A DNA stretch of 64,000 nucleotides from Hyalangium ruber (GCF_034259325.1 NZ_JAXIVS010000010.1:338827-402826), one strand, 5' to 3'. Positions 33,998 through 43,725 are shown, counted from the stretch's first letter. The notes: generated by a model not told the origin, from the letters alone. Translations and numbers: made by a program.

Positions 33998-34888
33998 TCA
34001 GCGGACCTCGTGGTCGCGGATCATCGCCAACTGCGTCTCCGCCGTCAGGTTCTTCAGCCCCATGTGCCCGAACGGAAAGGTGCCGTACACCTTCTGCCCG
34101 TCCTGCCCCGGAATCGGCGAGGTGAACCCCGCCAGCCCCACCCCCACCACCTCGTCCGCGTTCGACCAGATGCTGTAGACGTGGTCGCCCTCGTCGTGCT
34201 CCACCGCGTTCAGGTCCTTGAGGATCTCCGAGCGCGGGTGCAGCCCGCTCGTCTTGTTCGTCGTCGGCACCAGGTCCCCCGTCATCATCGCCGCCGCCAG
34301 CCCGTGGTTCGCTCCCGCGATGCCCACGAACGTGTCCACGCTCCCCGTCAGCGCCTCGCCCAGGTCGTAGTTCTTGCGCGCGTATGGGTCGAACCCGTCT
34401 CCACCCTGGATCGCCTTGCGCGCCAGCGTCACCCCCATCGAGTGCCCCACCACGTCCACCTTCTCCGCGCCCGTGTACTCCTTCACCGCCTCGATGAACG
34501 CCCGCACCTCCGTCAGGTACTTCTCCGAGTGGTGCTGCTCCGAGGACTTCAACGGGTTCGCCGGCCCCCACGTCATCGCGTACATCTCCGACGACTTGTA
34601 GCCCTGCTTCGAGAAGTGCTCGATGGAGCCCTTCCATCCCGCCGCGCTGTCCGAGTTGCCGTGGATGAAGATGACCGGCTCCTTCGTCACCTTCTCTCCC
34701 GCGCTGCCCTTGCCCCCGAACGCCGGCACGTTCCCCTTGGCGAAGTCGTAGCCGCCGTAGCCGTTCTCGTGCAGCCACTTCTGGAAGTCGTTCGAGAAGC
34801 GCGACGCCTTCGACACGCTCACCTCATTCGACCGGCTCGTACGGGCGGTGGCGGAGGTGCTCGGCTGCTGGGTAACGCGCGTCGTCAT
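33998..34888 (-). CDS. Lipase/esterase (alpha/beta hydrolase, class 2-like)
   Basis: 296 residues using the ATG at 34888, which has GGAG six bases upstream; an ATG at 34900 lacks a ribosome site. After a Ser/Thr-rich head with no signal peptide, the alpha/beta hydrolase core shows FIHGNSDSAAGWKG (oxyanion), VVGHSMGVTLARK (nucleophile Ser) and a later GLHPRSEIL/VYSIWSNADEVVG acid region with FGHMGL as candidate His. The pattern resembles EstA-type bacterial lipases with a lid-like insert. It is probably an ester hydrolase; whether it is secreted by another route is unclear. Convergent with ptuB. Confidence 0.85.
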   Translation of the reverse strand: MTTRVTQQPSTSATARTSRSNEVSVSKASRFSNDFQKWLHENGYGGYDFAKGNVPAFGGKGSAGEKVTKEPVIFIHGNSDSAAGWKGSIEHFSKQGYKSSEMYAMTWGPANPLKSSEQHHSEKYLTEVRAFIEAVKEYTGAEKVDVVGHSMGVTLARKAIQGGDGFDPYARKNYDLGEALTGSVDTFVGIAGANHGLAAAMMTGDLVPTTNKTSGLHPRSEILKDLNAVEHDEGDHVYSIWSNADEVVGVGLAGFTSPIPGQDGQKVYGTFPFGHMGLKNLTAETQLAMIRDHEVR

Positions 34889-35279
34889 GGCGGACTCCAT
34901 AGGGGCTTAAGTCGGCTTACTGGTCACATTGTCTTACCTCCACCCCTGTGAGTTGCGTCGCCCCTGGCGTTTTCCTTTCTTGTCCTCCAAGGTATTGAAA
35001 AGACTGGGGCTCAGAGCGGCTGGACGCGCTCGGCCAGGCGCCCGGTGGACAGCAGCTCCCAGAATTCACCGGCTCGGCCTGCGCCCCGCTCGCGGATCCA
35101 CCGCAGCGCATCCGGTCCGGCCAGCAAGGTGAGGCTCGAGCTCATTCGGGCGCGGGAGGTTATCAGCCTCCAACCGAGCAACTGGTGGGTTGGACGTCTC
35201 GCCGCTCCCTGGGTGGATTTGTGCGCTCTTGAACGCCTGAACTAGAAGGTCCCGCGTCGCCCCGTTGGAGGACCTCCCC
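34889..35279. other. Longest gene-poor stretch of the window
   Basis: About 390 bp between the divergent lipase and giant lipoprotein genes. It must hold both promoters. The only coding signal seen is the short minus-strand ORF at 35011-35145. There is a GGAGG...CCTCC inverted repeat near 35155-35171; nothing else stands out. Confidence 0.5.
35011..35145 (-). pseudogene. Possible remnant of a patatin-like gene (44-codon ORF)
   Basis: A complete ATG-to-TGA reading frame of 44 codons. Its start, MSSSLTLLAGPDALRWIRERG, resembles the N-terminal start of some patatin-like phospholipases, but the following residues do not continue the family and the ORF ends soon. No good ribosome site is seen. 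It may be a decayed gene fragment or chance. Confidence 0.25.
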
Positions 35280-38200
35280 TTGCCCCGTTGCCCCCGCCTC
35301 ATCGCGGGCCTGCTGGCCACCGTCGTGGCCCTCAGCGCCTGCAAGAACGACCCGACGCCGCCTGGCCCCGGCGGCACTCCGCCCACCCTCTCCGAGGCTT
35401 CGCTGCCCGAGACCACCGTGGGCGTGAGCTACTCCGCCACCGTGGGCGCCAGCGGCGGCACCACGCCCTACAGCTTCTCCGCGCAAGGGCTGCCGCCGGG
35501 CCTCGCCCTCAGCGAGAGCGGCGCGCTGTCCGGCAGCGCCACCACCGCTGGCGACTTCCAGGTGCAGGTGACGGTCAAGGGCGCCGACGGCAAGGAGTCC
35601 TCCAAGGCCTTCCCGCTCAAGGTGTACTCGGGCATCTCCTTCCCGCAGAGCGCCCTGCCTGGCGCCATCGTCACGCAGCCCTACACCGCGACGGTGGAGC
35701 TCGCGGGCGGCAAGGCACCCATCACCCTGAAGCTCACCGCGAGCGATTTGCCCAGCACCGTGAGCCTCGACGCCAACAGCCATCAGCTCTCCGGCACCTT
35801 CCCCGCCCTGGGCGCCTTCGCGTTCACCCTCGAGGCAACGGACGCCCACGGCGCCAAGGCCACCCGGAGCTACGCCATCGACGTGACCGAAAGGCTGCAC
35901 ATCATCACCGTCGTCTACCCGGAGGGCTACACCGGCGAGGCGTACAGCCAGCCCTCCGCGGCCCTCGGCGGCAAGGCGCCGCTGACCTTCTTCCTGGCCT
36001 CGGGCGCGCTGCCTCCGGGCCTCGAACTCAGCGCTGCCACGGGGGAGATCTCCGGCACGCCCACCCAGGCGGGCACCTTCCCCTTCATCCTCGGCGTGCG
36101 CGATGCCCTGGGCCGTGAGTACACCACCGCGCTGTCCATCACCCTCTATGCGCCGCCCGCGCTGAGCGCCGCCCCCGTGCTCCCGAGCGCCTATATCGGT
36201 CAGCCGTACACCGCGTCGGTGAGTGCCACGGGTGGCAAGGGCACCCTCTCCATCGTCCTCACGTCCGACACGCTGCCGAGCGGCCTGCAGTTCTTCGACG
36301 ACGGCAGCGTTCGCGGCACCGTGAACGCCGCCATCGCCCATGGCTCACGCAGCACCTTCACCGTCGAGGCCACCGACCAGAACCAGCGGTTTGTGTCCAA
36401 GGCCTTCGAGCTCAGCGTCTTCAAGCTGCCGGAGCTGCTCCCCACCACGCTCACCCCGGCCACCGAGGGCGTCTCGTACCGCCGCTCCGAGGAGGCCCCC
36501 GAGCGCCTCCTGGCCCAGTTCGGCCAGGGCACGCTCACGTTCGCGGCCACCGGCCTGCCCCCGGGCCTCGCGCTGGATGCGAGCACCGGCACGCTGAGCG
36601 GCACGCCCGCCCAGGGCTCCGCGGGCTCCTACTCCATCACCTTCAGCGTCACGGACGCGGGCAACCAGCGCGTCAGCCGCACCCTCACCCTCGAGGTGCT
36701 GAAACCGCGCCCCGTCAGCTTCGGCGGAGCGGTGGGCCTGGCCCCCGCGGGCAGCTCCATCACCACCACCCTCACCGTCTTCGTCACCAGCGGCTTCGCC
36801 CCGCTGCCCAACGTCGGCGTGCGCCTGCGCAAGAACGGCCAGGAGTACGACCCGCCCAAGGAGGCGCTCACGGACGCCGAGGGCAAGGTCGTCTTCGCCC
36901 GCCTGGACCTCAACGGCACCACGGACACCGTGGACATCACCGCCAACGGCCAGGACCTGGTGAACACCACCTTCACCCAGGTGAACTCCTCCCTCTTCAC
37001 GCTGCGCATGTACTCCGCCCCCGTGCTCGGCTCGCGCGCGTCGAGCAGCGGCGCGTATGACCCCGCCTCCGGCCGCTTCCTCGTCTTCGGCGGCTACGAC
37101 AGCGCCTCCACCGTCTCGCTCTTCTACAACACGTGCTTCAACGACCTGGTCGAGTCGGTGGACGTGGCTCAGAAGCGCTTCCGTTCCCTGGTGCCGGGCG
37201 GGCGCACCACCTCGCCCTCGCCGCGCTACGAGACCCCCATGGCCGTGGCCAACGGCACGGCGGTCCTGTTCGGCGGCCGCGAGTGCATCGGCACGGGCGA
37301 CTCCCTGGGCGATACCTGGGAGTTCGACCTCACCTCCCAGGCCTGGACGCGGATCCAGCCCGCCTCCCAGCCCCGGCCCCGCCGGGGCGCGGCGATGGTG
37401 CGCGAGCCCTCGGGTGACTCCGTCCTCATGGTGGGAGGCTTCCGCAATCCCCTCTACACCAACGAGGTGTGGCGCTACACGCCGGCCACCGACACCTGGA
37501 CCCCGCTGTCTCCCGCGCCCGTGAGCCGGGCCTGGATGGCCAGCGCCGTGAACACGGGCACCGGCGAGCTGTGGTTCTGCGGCGGCCGCGGGTCGGCCAC
37601 CGTGAGCGAGTGCATGGCCTTCAACCCCTCCACGGGCGCCTGGTCGACGAAGCCTCCGCTGCCCAGCGCGCGCTCCGAGTTCGCCATGGCGTATGACGCC
37701 ACCCGCGGCAACCTGTACGCCTTCGGCGGGCGGGCCGCGGACGTCAACACGCAGTTCGGGGACCTGCTGGTGCTGCGCCCCAACGCCACGGCCTGGGAGT
37801 CGGTGATTCCTCCGGGCGCCGTGCCGCAGGCCCGCTCCGGCCACGTCATGTACTTCGATACGGCGCGCGGCGAGCTGGTGCTCGGGCTGGGCATCTCCCG
37901 CCCCAACGGGCGCGTCATCCGCCTGGGGGACATGTGGACCTATGACGGGACGGCGTGGACCGAGCGCGGCACTCCCGCGCCCACGCCCGTGAGCTACACG
38001 GTGCGCGGGCAGCTCACCGGCGGGCCCGGCAACGGGACGGCGCAGGTGCGCCTGGTCACCACCAGCGGCGCCTCCTTCCTCGTCGCCGCGCCCCTGGACT
38101 CCCAGGGCCGGGGCACCTACGCCGTGCCGGGCGTGCCTCCTGGCGAGGCGGTTTTCATGACCGTCAGCGGCGAGGACCCCGCCCTGGCCTACCCCAACAC

Positions 38201-40001
38201 CCTGTGGACGTACGCCGACCGGGAGCTGCCCGCGCTCACCGCGGACGCACTGGTGGACTTCTCCCTGCCGCCGGGCCCGGCCGTGCTGCTGCATGCCACG
38301 GGCGAGCTCGTCCTGCCGGCGAGCTGGCGGGGGCAGACGGCCTTCAACTCCTTCGATGCCGAGCTCGAGGCACCGGGTTTCCCCACCGTCCCCAACAGCC
38401 TGAGCAACACCGCGCAGAACTCCCGGTTCTTCGACGTGGTCTTCACCGCCTCGAGCGCGCCCCGCGCCCAGCGCATGCGGACCTACGCCTCCAGCGAGCT
38501 GGCCTGTGAGGACTACACCCTGTTCCCGCGCGTGGCCGACGGCTCGCAGACGTTCTCGCTGGGCAGCAGCGTCACGGGCATCTCCCTGGGCCAGCGCGAG
38601 TGCATTCCCCACGGGCCCGCGGGCGTGGGCCCGGCGCGCGTCCGCTTCAGCTCCTTCGGCAGCGTGCAGCAGCTCACCGTGGGAGACCTGGACGGGGACA
38701 CCTTCCCGGACCTCGTCTTCCCCAACTCTGGCAGCTTCGATGTGGACGTGCTCTGGGGCACGCCCTCCCTCACCGCCGCCTTCCCCGATGGCATCTGCTG
38801 TGGCCTGAGCGGGCCCTACGCGGTGGCCCTGGGCGACTTCAACCGGGACGGTCGGATGGATCTGGCGGCCACCGAGCCAGGCTCGAACCAGGTGAAGGTC
38901 CAGCTGGCCCTGGCCATCGCGCCGCGCGCCTTCGCGGAGCCCACGGGCTACGCGGTGGGCACCACCCCCCAGGGCCTCGCCACCGCGGACGTGAATGGGG
39001 ACGGCTTCCTGGATCTGCTCGTGGCCAACCAGGGCAGCAACACCGTCTCGATGCTGCTCGGCCAGAGCAACGGCACCTTCAGTCCGGCCCAGACGGTGGC
39101 GCTGGCGGGCACCGCGCCCAAGGCCGTGCGCGTCGCCCACCTGGATGGCGATAACAAGCCGGACCTCGTGGTGGTGGTGGCCGAGGGCCTCTCCGTCACC
39201 CTCGATGGCACCACCCAGGGGCCATTCGGCGCCTCGACGCTCGTGAGCGCCGGCGCCCAGCCGAGCGCGGTGGCGGTGGGCCTGCTCAACGGCGACACGC
39301 TGCCGGACCTGGCCGTGGCCAACGAGGGCGGCAACACCGTCTCCCTCCTCTTCGGCGCGGGCGGCGGCACGTTCGCCTCGCCGGTGAACCTCTCCGTGGG
39401 CACCGGGCCCACGGCCCTCGCCCTGGCCGAGCTCACTGGCGACGCCCACCTGGACCTCGCGGTGGTCAGCCCGAGCGACGCCGAGGTGACCCTGCTCCAG
39501 GGCGCCTCCAACGGCACCTTCACCGCGCACTCCAAGGTGTCCGTGGCGGGCGCGCCGCGCGACCTGGTGGCCGAGGACCTCAACGGCGATGGGCTCAATG
39601 ACCTGGCCGTCGCCTCGCCCACGGCCAACTCGGTGTACCTGTTGCCGGGCCGCCGGCCGCTGCGGGGAACCCCGGGGCCGTCCTTCACCTTCACCGCGCC
39701 CGCGAACTCCGGCTTCGTGTGGGTGATGCACGGCACCCTCGGGGGCCGGCGCTACTGGGACTACCACGCGCCCATCCAGCCCGGCGGGGTGGCCTACACG
39801 CTGCCCAAGACGAGCACGCTGGCCCCCTCCTCCACGCCGGTGGAGCCCCCCAGCGGGCAGGTGACGCTGAGCTGGACGCCCTACGTGCGCCAGTGGGAGC
39901 CGGACTCGCCCCGCCGCTTCAACCCGCGCCAGTTCTCCCTGGCCAACCTGGGCCAGGACTCGGACACCCAGCCGGGCGCGCTGCTCCACCTGTGGCCGTA
40001 G
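35280..40001 (+). CDS. Giant surface lipoprotein: Ig-like, Kelch and FG-GAP repeats
   Basis: 1,573 residues. The TTG at 35280 has GGAGG eight bases upstream; a TTG at 35265 has none. A lipobox (LSAC, Cys21) follows. Domain order: five putative-Ig (He_PIG) repeats of about 85 residues (LPPGLAL...GxLSG pattern), one invasin-like Ig domain, about five Kelch repeats (LVFGGYDS, AVLFGGRE, VLMVGGFRN, WFCGGRG, YAFGGRAA), a carboxypeptidase-regulatory-like fold, then seven FG-GAP/VCBS units (DLDGDTFPDLVF and similar Ca-binding-like loops) making one propeller. It probably sits on the cell surface and binds proteins or polysaccharide. The DNA repeats arise from these modules. A terminator follows. Confidence 0.9.
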   Translation: MPRCPRLIAGLLATVVALSACKNDPTPPGPGGTPPTLSEASLPETTVGVSYSATVGASGGTTPYSFSAQGLPPGLALSESGALSGSATTAGDFQVQVTVKGADGKESSKAFPLKVYSGISFPQSALPGAIVTQPYTATVELAGGKAPITLKLTASDLPSTVSLDANSHQLSGTFPALGAFAFTLEATDAHGAKATRSYAIDVTERLHIITVVYPEGYTGEAYSQPSAALGGKAPLTFFLASGALPPGLELSAATGEISGTPTQAGTFPFILGVRDALGREYTTALSITLYAPPALSAAPVLPSAYIGQPYTASVSATGGKGTLSIVLTSDTLPSGLQFFDDGSVRGTVNAAIAHGSRSTFTVEATDQNQRFVSKAFELSVFKLPELLPTTLTPATEGVSYRRSEEAPERLLAQFGQGTLTFAATGLPPGLALDASTGTLSGTPAQGSAGSYSITFSVTDAGNQRVSRTLTLEVLKPRPVSFGGAVGLAPAGSSITTTLTVFVTSGFAPLPNVGVRLRKNGQEYDPPKEALTDAEGKVVFARLDLNGTTDTVDITANGQDLVNTTFTQVNSSLFTLRMYSAPVLGSRASSSGAYDPASGRFLVFGGYDSASTVSLFYNTCFNDLVESVDVAQKRFRSLVPGGRTTSPSPRYETPMAVANGTAVLFGGRECIGTGDSLGDTWEFDLTSQAWTRIQPASQPRPRRGAAMVREPSGDSVLMVGGFRNPLYTNEVWRYTPATDTWTPLSPAPVSRAWMASAVNTGTGELWFCGGRGSATVSECMAFNPSTGAWSTKPPLPSARSEFAMAYDATRGNLYAFGGRAADVNTQFGDLLVLRPNATAWESVIPPGAVPQARSGHVMYFDTARGELVLGLGISRPNGRVIRLGDMWTYDGTAWTERGTPAPTPVSYTVRGQLTGGPGNGTAQVRLVTTSGASFLVAAPLDSQGRGTYAVPGVPPGEAVFMTVSGEDPALAYPNTLWTYADRELPALTADALVDFSLPPGPAVLLHATGELVLPASWRGQTAFNSFDAELEAPGFPTVPNSLSNTAQNSRFFDVVFTASSAPRAQRMRTYASSELACEDYTLFPRVADGSQTFSLGSSVTGISLGQRECIPHGPAGVGPARVRFSSFGSVQQLTVGDLDGDTFPDLVFPNSGSFDVDVLWGTPSLTAAFPDGICCGLSGPYAVALGDFNRDGRMDLAATEPGSNQVKVQLALAIAPRAFAEPTGYAVGTTPQGLATADVNGDGFLDLLVANQGSNTVSMLLGQSNGTFSPAQTVALAGTAPKAVRVAHLDGDNKPDLVVVVAEGLSVTLDGTTQGPFGASTLVSAGAQPSAVAVGLLNGDTLPDLAVANEGGNTVSLLFGAGGGTFASPVNLSVGTGPTALALAELTGDAHLDLAVVSPSDAEVTLLQGASNGTFTAHSKVSVAGAPRDLVAEDLNGDGLNDLAVASPTANSVYLLPGRRPLRGTPGPSFTFTAPANSGFVWVMHGTLGGRRYWDYHAPIQPGGVAYTLPKTSTLAPSSTPVEPPSGQVTLSWTPYVRQWEPDSPRRFNPRQFSLANLGQDSDTQPGALLHLWP

Positions 40002-40028
40002 CGCCCGCGCGCGGCGCAGGCGCCTGAC

Positions 40029-40055
40029 GGGGTCCGGGACACGTGCCCGGGCCCC
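40029..40055. terminator. Hairpin terminator between convergent genes
   Basis: Stem GGGGTCCGGG / CCCGGGCCCC (one G-T pair), 7-base loop, then a TCTTTT run on the plus strand. It separates the giant lipoprotein (ends 40001) from the catalase-like gene (ends 40065). Confidence 0.75.
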
Positions 40056-40064
40056 GGTGTCTTT

Positions 40065-41051
40065 TCACAGCGTGGGGATGCGATCGCTCGGGCGCTCGCG
40101 GCGGCGGCGCCACGCCACCAGCGCCTCGTCCACCACCTGCCGCGCCCGGCTGAGGCTGCCCACCGGCCGGTGCTCCACCAGCGCCTGCGCCAGCGACTCG
40201 CTCCAGCCCGTCGCCGCCGTCGGGCTCGACAGCATGAGCTCCTGCCCCGCCGGCAACTCCAGCCGCGCCACGTGGACCAGCGGAGAGAGTCGCTCCTCCC
40301 ACCGCACCGTCGCCCGCTCCAGCGGCATGCGCGTTGGGTCCGTCTGGAACTGGAGGAAGAAGTCCAGCCGCGCCCCCTCCTCCTTGAGCCGCCAGCGCAG
40401 CTCCTTCCACGCCTCGTCCCCACTGCCTCGGTCGAACGGCAGCACCGACAGCCGCGTGCTGCCCCGGCTGGGCCGCACCGCGTACTTCACGAAGCGCGTG
40501 CCGAAGGCACACGGCACCACGCTCGAGTAGCGCGCCAGCAGCACGCTGTCCTCCGGCCGCCCCATCTCCCGGAGGATTCGCGCCGTCGTCGGGTGCCGCT
40601 CCAGGTACTCCTTCGCCCGGCCTCCCAGCGACGCCGCCGTGAACTCCGTGAGCGCGCGTGCATCATCCACGTAAAACACGTCGTGATTGAACAGCGTGAA
40701 ATCGTGAGACAACCCCGGATCTCCGCTCCCACGCCCGGGGGGTCCGGGAACACCCGTCAGGCGAACATTGAACCCCCAACCGTCACCCTCCACCCCCCCC
40801 ACCCGGGGCAGGCGCTCGGCCCAGAAGCGCACCCAGGCTGGAAAAGAGGCGTAGCGGAAGAGTCCCACGCGCAGCTCGGCGGGCAGATCCGGGCGGATCC
40901 GAAACACGCCCCGCGCGTAGCCGCTCACGTCCCCACCGGCCCCGCGAGCGGTGGGGCGCCCCTGCTCCAGGTAGCGCCGCGCCTCCATGCCGAGGACCAT
41001 GTCTCGCAGCCGCTCGAGCGCGGCCTGCTCCTTTTCCGACAGTTGATCCAC
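40065..41051 (-). CDS. Catalase-like (heme-dependent) family protein
   Basis: 328 residues. The sequence follows the minimal catalase-like domain: an N-terminal helix, 'ARGVFRIRPDLPAELRVGLF', then a WVRFWAERLP region, 'GWGFNVRLTGVPG' and 'HDFTLFNHDVFYVDDA', matching conserved catalase blocks around the heme pocket. The usual active-site His in the first strand and the proximal Tyr are not obvious, so activity may differ from H2O2 dismutation. No signal peptide. The call rests on the overall pattern. Ends 63 bp from the giant lipoprotein stop. Confidence 0.7.
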   Translation of the reverse strand: MDQLSEKEQAALERLRDMVLGMEARRYLEQGRPTARGAGGDVSGYARGVFRIRPDLPAELRVGLFRYASFPAWVRFWAERLPRVGGVEGDGWGFNVRLTGVPGPPGRGSGDPGLSHDFTLFNHDVFYVDDARALTEFTAASLGGRAKEYLERHPTTARILREMGRPEDSVLLARYSSVVPCAFGTRFVKYAVRPSRGSTRLSVLPFDRGSGDEAWKELRWRLKEEGARLDFFLQFQTDPTRMPLERATVRWEERLSPLVHVARLELPAGQELMLSSPTAATGWSESLAQALVEHRPVGSLSRARQVVDEALVAWRRRRERPSDRIPTL

Positions 41052-41161
41052 TCCCGTGCTCCCTTGGAGAGAGGTGACGCGCGGGAGGTGGGGTTAGCAA
41101 ACACAGTGCCATGGAGAAGCTTCCGGGCGCTGCGCACCAATGCTGCTAACCTCGCGGCCCC

Positions 41162-41911
41162 ATGAGCGAAGAATCCAAGCAGCCGCAGGAGGCCGCGTCG
41201 CAGCCGTCCGCCCCGCCCCCTCAAGCGGCCCCCGCCCAGGCGCCCTCCGAGGAAGAGGCCATCACCCCCGAGCAGGCCAAGGAGTTCTTCCTGTCCGTGC
41301 TCGACTACGGCCAGGAGGAAGCCGACGCCAAGGCCGGCATCCTCGAGGAGCTGATGGACCTCATCCTCCCCGAGGCGTCCGCCATCGCCCGGCCCATCCG
41401 CGCGCCCAGCCCCGAGGACGCCAAGGCGGTGGAGAAGCTCGAGAAGCAGTTCGGCGTGGCGGTGCGCGAGCAGGCCGCCGCGTGGCTCAACGAGCCGGCC
41501 ATCCGCCTCGCGGGCGCTTCCCGCATGCTGGAGCCGCGCACGGGTGGTGCCACCGAGAGCGGAGGCGTGCTGCGCCGCGAGCTCTTCATGCTCGGCGACG
41601 GCCGCCTCGTCACCGTGGAGACGGTGAACACGTGGTTCATGGAGGGCGAGAAGCGAGTCAGCGGTGACACCCTGGTGGGCGCCCGCGAGGTGTCCGCCGC
41701 CGAGGTGCTCCGACTGTTCGACTTTGTCGCGGTGCTCAAGGCCTTGCTGGAAACCCTGTTCGATGGCGCCTCGGCGCTGAAGAACCGCAACGAGCAGGCG
41801 CTGGCCATCGTCGAGCGCAGCGGGCGCTTCTTCACCATCATCGCCCAGGTGGCGGTGGGCATGAAGGAGAACGCGGACCGGCTGCGCCGCGCGGGGGACA
41901 CGCCCGCCTGA
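41162..41911 (+). CDS. Hypothetical cytoplasmic protein
   Basis: 249 residues starting MSEESKQP. An Ala/Pro/Gln-rich disordered head (1-35) leads to a compact acidic region with 'EQAKEFFLSVLDYGQEEADAK', a central beta part (RRELFMLGDGRLVTVETVNTWFMEGEK) and a helical tail (VLKALLETLFDGASALKNRNEQAL). No membrane segment or catalytic motif is seen and I do not recognise a family. It stands alone between a divergent catalase-like gene and a convergent small gene. Confidence 0.75.
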   Translation: MSEESKQPQEAASQPSAPPPQAAPAQAPSEEEAITPEQAKEFFLSVLDYGQEEADAKAGILEELMDLILPEASAIARPIRAPSPEDAKAVEKLEKQFGVAVREQAAAWLNEPAIRLAGASRMLEPRTGGATESGGVLRRELFMLGDGRLVTVETVNTWFMEGEKRVSGDTLVGAREVSAAEVLRLFDFVAVLKALLETLFDGASALKNRNEQALAIVERSGRFFTIIAQVAVGMKENADRLRRAGDTPA

Positions 41912-41941
41912 GGCAGCTGAGGCAGTGAAGTGGCAGCGCGC

Positions 41942-42250
41942 TCAGGGGCCCGGTGCGGGCTCCTCGAGGTTCACCGGCTCGCCGTCCATGCCCTCGTGCC
42001 GCCGCGGGGGCAGCGCGCCGCCGTCGTCGTCCTCCTCCAATTGCAGTTGGGCATCCGCCTCCAGCCACACGCTGTGCCCGCGCACGCTGGCCACGTCTCG
42101 GTACTCGACGAGGTAGTCGCGCCGGGGGACCGACACCAGGCCCTTCTCCAGCTCGAAGTGCGTCTCCCCCACGCCGGCCACCACGCCCAACCGGCGGCCG
42201 TCCGACGTGCGCACCGTCATGCCCTCGCGAACCTCTCCCTCGTTGATCAT
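41942..42250 (-). CDS. PRC-barrel-like/DUF2171-type small protein
   Basis: 102 residues; ATG at 42250 with a perfect AGGAGG six bases before it (longer upstream frames are shadows). The body, 'INEGEVREGMTVRTSDGRRLGVV' followed by strands ending RDYLVEYRDVASVRG, fits a DUF2171/PRC-barrel-like small beta barrel, with an acidic tail. Such proteins may bind proteins or small ligands. The gene at 47665 has the same design (GMAVTSYDGVQVGRV), so the two are paralogues. Its function is unknown. Confidence 0.75.
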   Translation of the reverse strand: MINEGEVREGMTVRTSDGRRLGVVAGVGETHFELEKGLVSVPRRDYLVEYRDVASVRGHSVWLEADAQLQLEEDDDGGALPPRRHEGMDGEPVNLEEPAPGP

Positions 42251-42469
42251 CCGCGGCCTCCTTGCGCGCGGGCCCGCGCTTCCCTGGGCCGGGCCCCATC
42301 CGTGGAACATGGAGACGCCGAGAGCCCCGTGGCCAGTGCGCCCGGCCTGTTGCCAACGGGGCAGGGACTCCTCCCGCCTGGGGCCCAGCCTGCCGACAGA
42401 CGAGCCCCGCGCTCCCGCCCCACCCGGGTGAGCGGGGCGATGGCTACGTTGAAGCCAGGAGGGTCCACC

Positions 42470-42667
42470 ATGCTGCTGGAACTGTCTGCCCCCGAGGCAC
42501 GAGACCTCAAGCAGGCGCTGGAGAGCACCCTGCGCACCCTGCTGGAGGAGATTGCCCACGCGGACCAACGCGCCTACCGGGACATGCTGCGCGAGCGTTA
42601 TTCCCGCCTGGAGCAGCTCAACCGACGCCTGGAAGGCTCGGTGGAAGAAGACTCGGTCTACGCCTGA
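42470..42667 (+). CDS. Small helical protein, hypothetical
   Basis: 65 residues, MLLELSAPEARDLKQ..., ATG with AGGAGG seven bases upstream. It is entirely helical and rich in Glu/Arg/Leu with heptad-like spacing (TLRTLLEEIAHADQRAYRDML), so it may be a coiled-coil dimer. No family recognised. Its stop lies inside a hairpin shared with cheB, converging from the other strand. Confidence 0.7.
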   Translation: MLLELSAPEARDLKQALESTLRTLLEEIAHADQRAYRDMLRERYSRLEQLNRRLEGSVEEDSVYA

Positions 42668-42689
42668 GCCGCGGGCTCAGCTCAGGCGT
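42660..42689. terminator. Bidirectional terminator overlapping both stop codons
   Basis: Inverted repeat ACGCCTGAG / CTCAGGCGT enclosing a GC-rich loop. The plus-gene TGA and the cheB stop lie in opposite arms. Confidence 0.6.
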
Positions 42690-43722
42690 GCCCCGTCTCG
42701 ATGCGCTGGCGGGCGAAGCCGTCCAGCCACGCGGGGATGTCCTTGAGCGCCAGCACGTGACGCACGGCCCCCAGGCGGATGGCCTCGCGGGGCATGCCGA
42801 ACACGACGGAGCTCGCCTCGTCCTGCGCCAGCGTCATCGCCCCGGCGCGCTGCATGGCGCCCAGCCCCTCGGCGCCGTCCTTCCCCATCCCCGTGAGCAG
42901 GCAGCCGATGGCCCGAGGGCCCAGCTCCTTGGCCACTGACTCGAAGAGCACGTCCACCGAGGGCCGGCTGGAGTGCCGCTCCGGTCCGTCCACCAGCCGC
43001 AGCCGCCCCTCGCGCAGCACGAGGTGCTTGTTGGCCCGAGCCATCAGCAGCACGGGGCGGCCCGAGGGGGGAATCGGCTCCCCGTCCACCGCGTGGCGCA
43101 CGGGGATGGTGCTGCTCTTGCCCAGCCAGTCCACCATGGAGGCCTCGAACTTCTCGGACAGGTGCATCACCAGCAGCATGGGCAGGGGGAAGTCGGGCGG
43201 CAGGCGCTGGAGGATGTCCTTCACCGCGGCGGGGCCCCCGGTGGAGGCGCCGATGGCCACCATGCGCGCGGCCCGGGGGCGCATCGCCGCTTCGGTGATG
43301 GCCTTGGTGGGCGTGGGCGGCACCGTGGGCGGACGGGCCGCGAGCTTCACGCGCGTGAGCAGCTCTCCGGTCCACTCCTCGGTGGCGAAGCGGGTGGGCT
43401 TCTCCACCGCGTCCACCGCGCCGGCGCTCAGCGCGTCCAGCAGGTGCAGGCCCATGGTGCGGTTCTCCACCCCGGAGAAGATGACGATGGGGGTGGGGCA
43501 GTGGGCCATGATGCGCTTGGTGACCTCGACGCCGTTGATGCCCGGCAGCATGAGGTCCAGCGTCACCACATCCGGCCGCAGGCGCTGACACAGCTCGAAG
43601 CCCCGCTCGCCATCGCCCGCCTCACCGACCACGGTGAAGGAGGGGTCGTCGGCGAACACATCCGCCAGACGGCGCCGGACCATCACCGAGTCTTCGACGA
43701 TGAGGATGCGCAGCCGGGCCAC
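42682..43722 (-). CDS. cheB: Chemotaxis protein-glutamate methylesterase CheB
   Basis: 346 residues. N-terminal receiver (Asp56 in VVTLDLMLPG, acidic pair VEDS), then a linker and a CheB methylesterase domain with the catalytic Ser160 in GASTGG, His in LVMHLSEKF and the late GMGKDGAEG loop. It removes methyl groups from chemoreceptors or deamidates them. The GTG start is preceded by GGGGGAG that overlaps the end of the upstream AgmC-like gene. No other che gene is adjacent, so this is an orphan copy, as common in myxobacteria. Confidence 0.95.
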   Translation of the reverse strand: MARLRILIVEDSVMVRRRLADVFADDPSFTVVGEAGDGERGFELCQRLRPDVVTLDLMLPGINGVEVTKRIMAHCPTPIVIFSGVENRTMGLHLLDALSAGAVDAVEKPTRFATEEWTGELLTRVKLAARPPTVPPTPTKAITEAAMRPRAARMVAIGASTGGPAAVKDILQRLPPDFPLPMLLVMHLSEKFEASMVDWLGKSSTIPVRHAVDGEPIPPSGRPVLLMARANKHLVLREGRLRLVDGPERHSSRPSVDVLFESVAKELGPRAIGCLLTGMGKDGAEGLGAMQRAGAMTLAQDEASSVVFGMPREAIRLGAVRHVLALKDIPAWLDGFARQRIETGHA

Positions 43723-43725
43723 GCG

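Noticed and set aside
36345..39989. Minus-strand 1,214-codon open frame
   Set aside because: Antisense to the giant lipoprotein; composition is biased (Gly/Arg/His) with no recognisable domain.
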